From Amphiura filiformis (Eukaryota > Echinodermata > Ophiuroidea > Amphilepidida > Amphiuridae): DNA of 64,000 nt. A program made the translations under genes and the position numbers. The notes below the pieces were generated by a model, which had not been told where the DNA came from, did not search any database, and saw nothing but the letters and a program-made list of their open reading frames with translations. The DNA lies in NCBI RefSeq assembly GCF_039555335.1, contig NC_092642.1, positions 12,684,743 through 12,748,742 of the forward strand, in the 5' to 3' direction. Positions 56,901 through 64,000 of this stretch are shown here, piece after piece; position 1 is the first letter of the stretch, and every line of letters starts with the position of its first letter.

Positions 56901-59900
56901 CATTAGATTGTTATTACATTATGGATACCGGCTACGTTGGCATCCGCTAATCAAAATAGGAATATATTTGTCCCACGTCTTTCCAACCTGATCGGACACA
57001 TTATTCATGCATAAAGGACACTGCATGCATCACCCATATACCGTAAAAACTCGATAGTTGGCATATGTGCTTACTATCGAGAGCTTTTAAAACATGCAAA
57101 CATGAAGAGCCATATCCACAAAAGTGGAAAGGGTTTTGAGGAAATCATCGATACACATAGTTATATACGAAAATGTGTGTCTCATCTCCATTAGCTCAGT
57201 TGGTAAAGACTTTGGTATAATTTCATGTTTTCAAAAGCGCTCGATAGTAAGAACATATGCTATCTATCGAGTTTTACGGTATATTATATATTTATGAGAT
57301 GAAAGTTTACGGTGTTTAACGATACCTCAGTTGATCCAGTAAATGAGACAAGGTCAACATCCATGTGTTCACTGATAGCGGCACCAGCCGTAGGACCATA
57401 GCCAGGTACAATATTGACAACACCGGGTGGAAATCCAGCCTAAAATAGCAAAATGAAATCGGAAAAATCAAATAATGATGTTTGTTGTTCATGTAGTTTT
57501 GTTATGTTATATTTCATTCATAATGCCATCTTTGTTGACGTCTTTATAAGCGAGCATGAGTGTACACCAGCGCGCATTGAATATTGTTTAAGCGAAACTT
57601 TCGACACCAACCTCCTTGATCAGTGAAGCAATATAGAGTGCCGTCAGTGGTGTCTGCTCGGCAGGTTTGATGACTATTGTGTTCCCACACACGAGGGCGT
57701 GGCACAGCTTGTAAACCATGATGGGGGCGGGGAAATTCCATGGAATTATTGCACCAACAACACCAACTGGTTCATATCTCGTGTAGCAGAAGTAATCACC
57801 ATCTGAGTAAAATTCGTTAGTGGAGAAATCGTCAGTGGAGAAATTGTTTATAGAGATTCAGAGAACTCACCGCTTTTCATATAGGCATCGTAATGCTAAC
57901 CTCACCAGTATAATAAACTCGTGTTATTAACATCAATAACCACTTTGCCAAAAGCAATGTATTGGCAGTATTGTGGTCAATGGTAAATCAAGCCAGGGGT
58001 TGGGTGAAGGTTCTCCCACTCAAATACCAAGAGAGGTTTACCTTTTGTTATAGAAGCTATTATCGTTAGATCTTGCCCATTTTTGAATTTTAGGGCAACT
58101 TTTAAGGATATATTATATTAATTATAAGTTATTAATTCCTTTAATACTGTTCCTTAAGAGGTGGCAGAAAAGCGTTTTCTTTTTGTAATGAGCAACTTGT
58201 CGATCAAACATTTTGGTAATTTAGCCCGCCGTCTAAACTGCCACTTTCTCCATCATGAATGGTAACATATTCCGAAACTTTATTGTATTGAAAGCTTACC
58301 TATGGGAATAGTTTTGCCATGTATTTTATCTGCCCATCCAGCCAAAGAGCGCACACCATTACTTAGACTTCCAATAGCTCGAGTGGTAAGGTTGATAATC
58401 ATTCCATTGTCGAGGGTTTCAAGTTCCTTATGAATCAAAGAAAAAGCAAACCAAAGGTGATCAATACGTTACCTCTGTCTTAAAACAAACTTGTAATTTC
58501 CCCTTTGAGTATCCCCTGATTCTCGTATAAATAAAGCAGACGATCTAATAAAAATGTCTTTTCTTATCTTTTTGGAGGTACTATGTAGGCCTAATTAATA
58601 TATCTTTCATAGATTATTTCATTAATACCTTTTAAAACAAAATGTGTGGCAGAGTTACCTATTTAGATTTGGTTTTGTATTTTATTACCGATTTAACAAC
58701 GACCAAATATATATTTTAACTTACTCTGATATATACTGCGTCTCTGTCAATAAGATCAGCTAATTTCAACAGCAAGCGCCCTCTTGCTGAAGCGTCCATT
58801 CGCCGCCATGTTGATCCAAGTTTGAAGGCTTCACGCGCTGCCTTGACAGCTAGATCGATATCAGCCTAAGAAAAAGAATTTCAGAAAATATTTTACATTA
58901 TAATTTCTTTTGTATAAATGCAGTATTTCTTAGTTATTACCATCAAATGTTCAGGGGTCCATTTCAGAAACCTTTTTTAAAGCATCGTATCGTAAGTAAC
59001 GCATCGTAAACATGGTAATTTAAGGTTGCTGTCTACTCGTCTTCACGTTACGATGCGTTCTTGTGATAAATTCATATTAGTTAATTTTACAATAAGTATG
59101 CCTACCAATCGTATATCTCCTTTGTGAAATAGAAGTTAATCTGTTGTGTAATTTATTTGATAGGCGTAGATTCCGAGATCAAAATCAACACAAATATTTT
59201 GATATTGGGGAATTGCCCATACAATCCCCACCCCCTGTTGCCTGTATGTGGGTTTGCCAATTTGTGAGCGCCTCGCGCGCTTTTCTTACACCTTTGCACC
59301 ACCTTTCACCAGTTTTCTTCAATATACCAAAGGTTTTTTTCCCGCGCTTCACGTGATTTTTACCATGGACTTATTCTGTTGACAAAAGGTGCTGCATTTC
59401 ACTATACTTTAAGAATGTTGTCCAACCTCATCGCCCCCAATATCAACAATTAATCTACACCACTGACATCTTTATAAACACTGTTCCCAAAGTTCCGTTA
59501 CACTTGAAAAAGTCGGCATGGTTTAAAAAGCAAAAGAGAAACCAGAAATAATTTACTCGCTAAATGCACCATTTCATACTGTGAATGTTGACTCATTTCT
59601 AGCTTTGCGATCTTGTTGGAAAAATTTAAAAATATTTCAATGGTAAAGGGTCGGATTTCAAAGGCTGCAGAAGTCCCAATACAAAGGATTCTGCACATAA
59701 TGAAAGAGTACCCAAAGCGGTACAAGCTTTATTGTGCGTTCCATTTTCATTCAAATTTAAACTAAACATCGGGTGATTGTATTACAGATCTGCACATTTT
59801 GATACCTCATTTGTAGCAATTGACTAAATATTGACGTCACAGCGTACATTTAAATCAATGTAACCCAAGATTTGAAAGTTGCAGTAACTTCTATTGATTT

Positions 59901-61079
59901 TGCATTCAGTGTAATGGAAATAAATCTGCGTAATGATATCTGAGTGCTTTTGTATTGTAAAAATTTGTATGTAAGTGCAACTTTCAAATCTGGACCTCAC
60001 TACATCAAATTGACCGGTGCTTTATTGTTTTCTGGGCTATCGTATCAAATGAGGTGTCAAAATGCGCAGAAATAAATTCTGCTTCCAACGCATTTTACAG
60101 ATTTGTAATACAATAGCCCTTTTTGAGTAATGGCCATTATTTAAGGGGGGTCAGTTACTTTTGTTGAGATGTTTATTATAATCGCATGGTTGATTAATGA
60201 TGAAAAGCGGACTTGAACCCAATAAAGAACCTATGGGAAACGCTGAAGAGATGGATAACAAGTCCATCAAGTCAGACACAACCCTGCGCCATATCCGTTT
60301 GAGTGTGAGAGAGAAACAGCATTGACTGAAAAGAAATAAGACACCTCCATGTCTCATCAGAAGCAAGCAACGTCGCATTTACAGCAGCAGTTGTGAACAG
60401 ACAGAACAGTAATGGAGGGCACACTAAGAATTGAAGGATAAACTGAAGAAAACGGCATTTTACTTCATGAGAGTGTAAAGAATGAATCCATGAAAACAAG
60501 AGTAGCATGATATTAAAATAACAGGTCCTTAAAAGTGATCACCAAGTGGAGAAAGTGTTTGTTTATTGTCTTTAAACTTGTGTATAGGGGCTACTGCAAC
60601 TTTAACATTGAAATGCTTGTAACATTTGTCAACGAGATCGGAGAGCAGCAAATGAGGTGTCAACATTTGCAGTATAAAATACTGCATGCAGCGAGTTTAC
60701 CGATTTGCTCAATACCCTTATGGTTGTTAAATTATAACGACTTTTGAAGTGTAACGATACTTTTTGTAGCAGTGTACTTCGTTTATACTCGAGAGGGCAG
60801 GCACGAGTATAAGCAGTGGCGTAGCCTGGGAGGGGTATTGTTGTGGTTCTGATATTTTGTGAGGTTTACGGAATAAATGCCAAGCATACACCGCTTAGAT
60901 GACATTTATTCCGTAACTTAGCTCCAGGAGCATAATGTTGAAGGAATCTCAATTTTGCGCAGTATTATGCCTACCTTGTCTCCCTCCTGCACGTCACATA
61001 TCTTCTCACTGTTTGATGGATTCAAAGTGACAAATGTCTTACCACTTACTGAGTTTACAAACTCATTGTTGATGAATAC
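53962..61079 (-). CDS. ALDH1A: Aldehyde dehydrogenase, ALDH1A/ALDH2 class, 11 internal exons (468 aa)
   Basis: Exons: 61079-60975, 58865-58725, 58426-58300, 57802-57612, 57439-57326, 56733-56631, 56108-55924, 55492-55328, 55075-54918, 54607-54533, 54001-53962. All join in frame. Landmarks in the 468-residue fragment: PWNFP (Asn147), VIKPAE (Lys170), FTGSTEVG (Gly223/Gly228, NAD site), LEMGGKSP (general base Glu246), GQVC (nucleophile Cys280), KEEIFGPV (Glu377), [11 protein letters not shown]. Spacing between these equals mammalian ALDH2 (169/192/268/302/399 with an offset of 22). So about 22 N-terminal and ten C-terminal residues are missing, in a first and a last exon not found. The enzyme oxidises aldehydes with NAD+, usually as a cytosolic or mitochondrial tetramer. 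Tunnel positions equivalent to ALDH2 124, 459 and 465 are Ser, Val and Val, more like the wide ALDH1A (retinal) tunnel than ALDH2. One donor is GTTGGT (after 57612). The last donor (GTAAGT, before 53961) could also be read through for about 20 codons. Confidence 0.95.
57037..57284. mobile_element. MITE with tRNA-like centre, in ALDH intron
   Basis: The inverted ends ATACCGTAAAAACTCGATAG and CTATCGAGTTTTACGGTAT are followed by inward arms with ACTATCGAGAGCTTTTAAAA and its near complement. The middle (about 57190-57225) reads CCATTAGCTCAGTTGGTAAAG, a tRNA D-arm/A-box sequence, but no B box follows. Confidence 0.75.
59114..60970. other. Large ALDH intron with dispersed repeats
   Basis: Contains the second copy of the 6541-6745 repeat (59250-59465). 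A paired region at about 59780-60110 repeats words such as CAAATGAGGTGTCAAAATG and TTGTAATACAATAGCCC in inverted form. Open frames here (60151-60508) show no domain. No exon was seen. Confidence 0.5.
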
Positions 61080-62100
61080 CTAATGGATTAAAAACAAGAT
61101 TAGCACAGGGTTAATGGTAGTGTAGTGCGTATTATACAAATATTAACTGTCTATGAGTGTGATGGTCGAAATATAATCACGAGGTGAAAGATGGATTGTT
61201 CCATTCCACGAGCCGGAACTCATGCATAAATTCTATTACTAAAATACTATTTAAGGTAGGAAATTTTTTTTTTCATCAACATAACACCATGTTTTGCCGT
61301 GATATACTTCACATTTTGGGGTCCACCCCATAATTAAATCGGCGAGTCCAAGAGTCAGCTCACGGCTTGGCGCAGGCGCACTACGGCAGAGTACTATGAT
61401 AGTAAAGACTATCACACGGAGAGGGTGATGGTAAAAATGATAAATGGTAATCAACCAATGAACTGTCTAGAATTTATGTATGAGTGATAAAAACATTAAC
61501 ATTAATATGGTAAAGTGTCCGAACAATAAAGTTATCAAGAAGTACGGTATTAGACATGGATGCTAATTAAGCACTCTTTTATTCATATTATCGTTTGATA
61601 CTTCTTTTTCGTAAGGGAATTAAAGTTAAAGATATATAATGACCCATTTAATAAATATGACACACACAAGATGCACATTTTTGACTTTTGTCATAGTGCT
61701 ATTAACAACAACAAAAATCCAGGAAACAGGGAAGCGATTATCATTAGTCTAATGAATCGGGTTGATTTTGGGATGAAGCTTGCTTTTTGTAGTTTTCGGC
61801 AAAGTTTTTGCCGATTTGGCGTCGATGTGGGGTTCTGATTGGCTAATTGGATCACGTCATCAGCACATCGGTAGATCAGGTAGATCAGCTGGACACCGCC
61901 GTGCGGAGGAACCTTGCCGAAAACTATAGTATAGTTGCAATGCTTCCTGGCATGCCTTCATAATACATGATATACCAGGGTCTATGATCAGAGTGAGTTC
62001 CGGAAAATCATGTAGTCCTGGCCCTGTCCTACAGACCCGTATACAATTTTTCATGAGGAAAGTTTGATTCGAGTAGGGTATGCATAGGTCTTCCAAATTC
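61080..62100. other. Upstream of ALDH exon 2, first exon not found
   Basis: No start exon of the usual short ALDH1/2 N-terminal type was recognised on the minus strand here or up to 64000. It may lie outside the window. The open frames at 61251-61454 and 61860-62096 have no recognisable domain. Confidence 0.4.
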
Positions 62101-62119
62101 CAAGCCCGGGCAATCTCTG

Positions 62120-62960
62120 TATATGGCCATTTTTCAAAATGGCCGCCAAAATGTATTTATGAACCAGGTAATAATTATGACAATTACTGTGAAACTACTA
62201 GACCTAGATGGGTGATTGAGGTGTCTATCCCCACTAAATCAAGGCTGTCTGAGTGAATGAAAGGGGTTTTATGGATGTCTGAGGTCTTGGACACCTGAAA
62301 TGACAATAATTCGGAATCTACTTGACCTACAAGGGTCATTAAGGTGTCTATCCCCATTAAGTCAAGGCTGTCTGATTGAATGAAGGGGTTTCATGGGGGT
62401 CTGAGATCTAGGACACCTGAAATCCAAGATGGCCGCCAATAGTAACCATAATCATCATATTAACCAGATGAAATGACAATAATTCGGAATTTGCTTGACC
62501 TACAAGGGTCATTAAGGTGTCTATTCCCATTAAATCAAGGCTGTCTGAGTGAATGAAGGGGGTTTCATGGATTTCTGAGGTCTAGGACACATGAAATCCA
62601 AAATGGCCGCCAATAGCAACCATAATGATCATATTAACCAGATGAAATGACAATAATTCGGAATCTGTCTGACCTACAAGGATCATTTCGGTCTCTATCT
62701 CTATTAAATCAAGACTGTCTAATTGAATGAAGAGGGTGTCATGATTGTCTGATGTCTAGTCTAGGACACCCTCTATCTAAGATGGCCGCCCATAGCAGCC
62801 ATATAATAACCAGGTGAAATGACAATATCTCAGTAACTACATTTTTATTTGATCTAGAAGAGTAATTGTGCATGTGTAACTTCGCTAAATCAAGGCTGTT
62901 TTGATTAAATGAATGTGATATCATGTTTGTCTGCAGTCGAAATCACACCAAATCCAGGTG
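62120..62960 (+). repeat. 173-bp tandem array, four to five units
   Basis: Units start with GAAATGACAATAATTCGG-type sequence at 62297, 62470, 62644 and 62816 (periods 173, 174, 172), with a diverged unit before them. Each unit contains GACCTACAAGGGTCATTAAG, AAATCAAGGCTGTCTG-type words and, in most, AAGATGGCCGCC or AAATGGCCGCC. The period is close to a nucleosome repeat. Non-coding. Confidence 0.9.
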
Positions 62961-62989
62961 AAATGTCATCAATTAGAACCTATGTACCT

Positions 62990-63190
62990 CTTAAAGGACT
63001 GTTAAATATCAAAATTTTTAAAAATATCAAATTTTAATAATTTGTCATAAAATTTGTATTATATCGCGAATCAGAAAGACATTTCTCGTATTCAGAATGC
63101 AATTTGATAGGTCTAGTATACTCTCAGCTCCCACAAAAAATACGTGAAAAAGTCGCTAAACGTTAACTTAATATCCCATTCCTTAAATCA
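62990..63190. mobile_element. Half copy of the TTAA-type MITE
   Basis: Matches the right half of 29816-30458 (AATTTGTCATAAAATTTGTA, TTCGTATTCAGAATGCAATT-like words, CCACAAAAAATAC) and ends near CCCATTCCTTAA. The left half is missing. Confidence 0.7.
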
Positions 63191-63595
63191 AAAAGAAGCA
63201 TAATTAAATCTAATTAAATTTAAAATTTTCCTTATTTAGGTGTCACACACTCAAAAACAGTTTTTATGGTTCAGTGAATAAATTAAAATGAATGCTGCAG
63301 CTTATTAATGTCTTTCAATAACGAATAGGCCTTCCTTCATGTGAGATGGCTTCCAAACATCATTCTTCTCTGCTGTTGGTCAAGCTGGTTCCCCGCATGC
63401 TGCAGGATTTGTTGCAAAGTCCTTTAAGGTGGTGTTGTCCGCTTGTAACAAGTTGAGTCTTGATAACAGCCACCCATATAAATGTTTTTGAACCATTCAA
63501 GGAAATGACCAATAGAACAAGTGTATAGGTATCCAGCATAAAAGATCTAACCAGGAATCTGTTGGTCCATTGGTTAAATTAATCAATGAACACAG

Positions 63596-63695
63596 GATTT
63601 GTCATTGAAGTTACAGCTGTTCCTTTCTAATAAATTGAATTACAAGATTTGTCATTGAAGTTACAGCTGTTCCTTTCTAATAAATTGAATTATAA
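63596..63695 (+). repeat. Exact 50-bp tandem duplication
   Basis: GATTTGTCATTGAAGTTACA... starts at 63596 and again at 63646. The two copies are identical up to the last few bases (AATTACAA against AATTATAA), so the duplication is recent. Confidence 0.9.
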
Positions 63696-63851
63696 TGAAA
63701 AACTTGTTAAATTTATGCATTTTAATGCATATAAAAAAGTGCAACTTTTGTTGATGAATAATATTTAAATATTAATATATAAAAGTCTATATGATTACTC
63801 ACTGAACCATAAAACATGTTTGAAATGTGTACAAATTGATTCATGAACATC

Positions 63852-64000
63852 TTAAGGGCTGGGGTATGAACGTTTGGACAGTATTTATTTTGGGACATTA
63901 GAGCACATCAGACATATCGAATTGCATTCTGAATACGAAGAATGTCATTCTGATATCAAATAATTTTGAATTTTTGAAATTCGCAATTTAATACACATTT
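63852..64000 (+). mobile_element. TTAA-type MITE, cut by window end
   Basis: Starts TTAAGGGCTGGGGTATGAAC and follows the left half of the 29816 copy almost base for base to the window end. It also keeps TCAAATAATTTTGAATTTTTG, missing from the earlier copy. Confidence 0.85.

Noticed and set aside
57544-57741. 65-aa minus-strand open frame
   Set aside because: Out-of-frame shadow of ALDH exon 57802-57612; the correct frame carries PWNFP and VIKPAE.

Overview
This is a gene-poor, intron- and transposon-rich stretch of an animal nuclear genome. Vertebrate-type CCCTAA telomere-like repeats, a tRNA-derived SINE, many short inverted-repeat (MITE-like) elements, kilobase introns and the gene content (SHFL/Shiftless relatives and a class 1/2 aldehyde dehydrogenase) suggest an invertebrate deuterostome, perhaps a hemichordate or another ambulacrarian. 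The species cannot be fixed from the sequence alone. No gene could be read as one open frame. I assembled three genes exon by exon from splice sites, codon phase and conserved motifs.

Layout. (1) 724-9464, minus strand: a complete seven-exon SHFL (C19orf66/RyDEN/Shiftless) homologue, here SHFL-B, 281 aa. (2) 9.5-29.2 kb: a repeat-dominated interval. It holds a 7-kb region bounded by long inverted repeats (near 10.1 and 15.9 kb), a tandem segmental duplication with 135-bp minisatellites, telomere-like repeats inside a hairpin, GAAACC arrays, a possible small two-exon gene on the minus strand (18137-18774), a 41-bp-arm palindrome and a 1-kb AT-rich ATCTCAGGATAA-type repeat field. (3) 29269-39795, plus strand: a second complete seven-exon SHFL homologue, SHFL-A, 293 aa. 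Its intron positions and phases match SHFL-B, so the two are old, divergently oriented paralogues. (4) 41925-47756: an LTR retrotransposon with 143-145-bp, nearly identical LTRs and a gag-pol region broken by several one-base frameshifts. (5) 47.8-53.9 kb: SINE and MITE debris. (6) 53962-61079, minus strand: eleven internal exons of an ALDH1A/ALDH2-type aldehyde dehydrogenase (468 aa; only the first and last short coding exons are not found). (7) 61-64 kb: a 173-bp tandem array and two copies of a TTAA-type palindromic MITE, one cut by the window end.

How the parts relate. In vertebrates SHFL is an interferon-induced RNA- and ribosome-associated protein that blocks -1 programmed ribosomal frameshifting, the signal retroviruses and many retrotransposons use to make Gag-Pol. 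Two diverged SHFL copies beside an LTR element are suggestive, but proximity is no evidence of interaction. The most unexpected non-coding signal is a set of three perfect histone-type 3' stem-loops at exact 89-bp spacing, on the sense strand of SHFL-B intron 2, with no histone gene visible.
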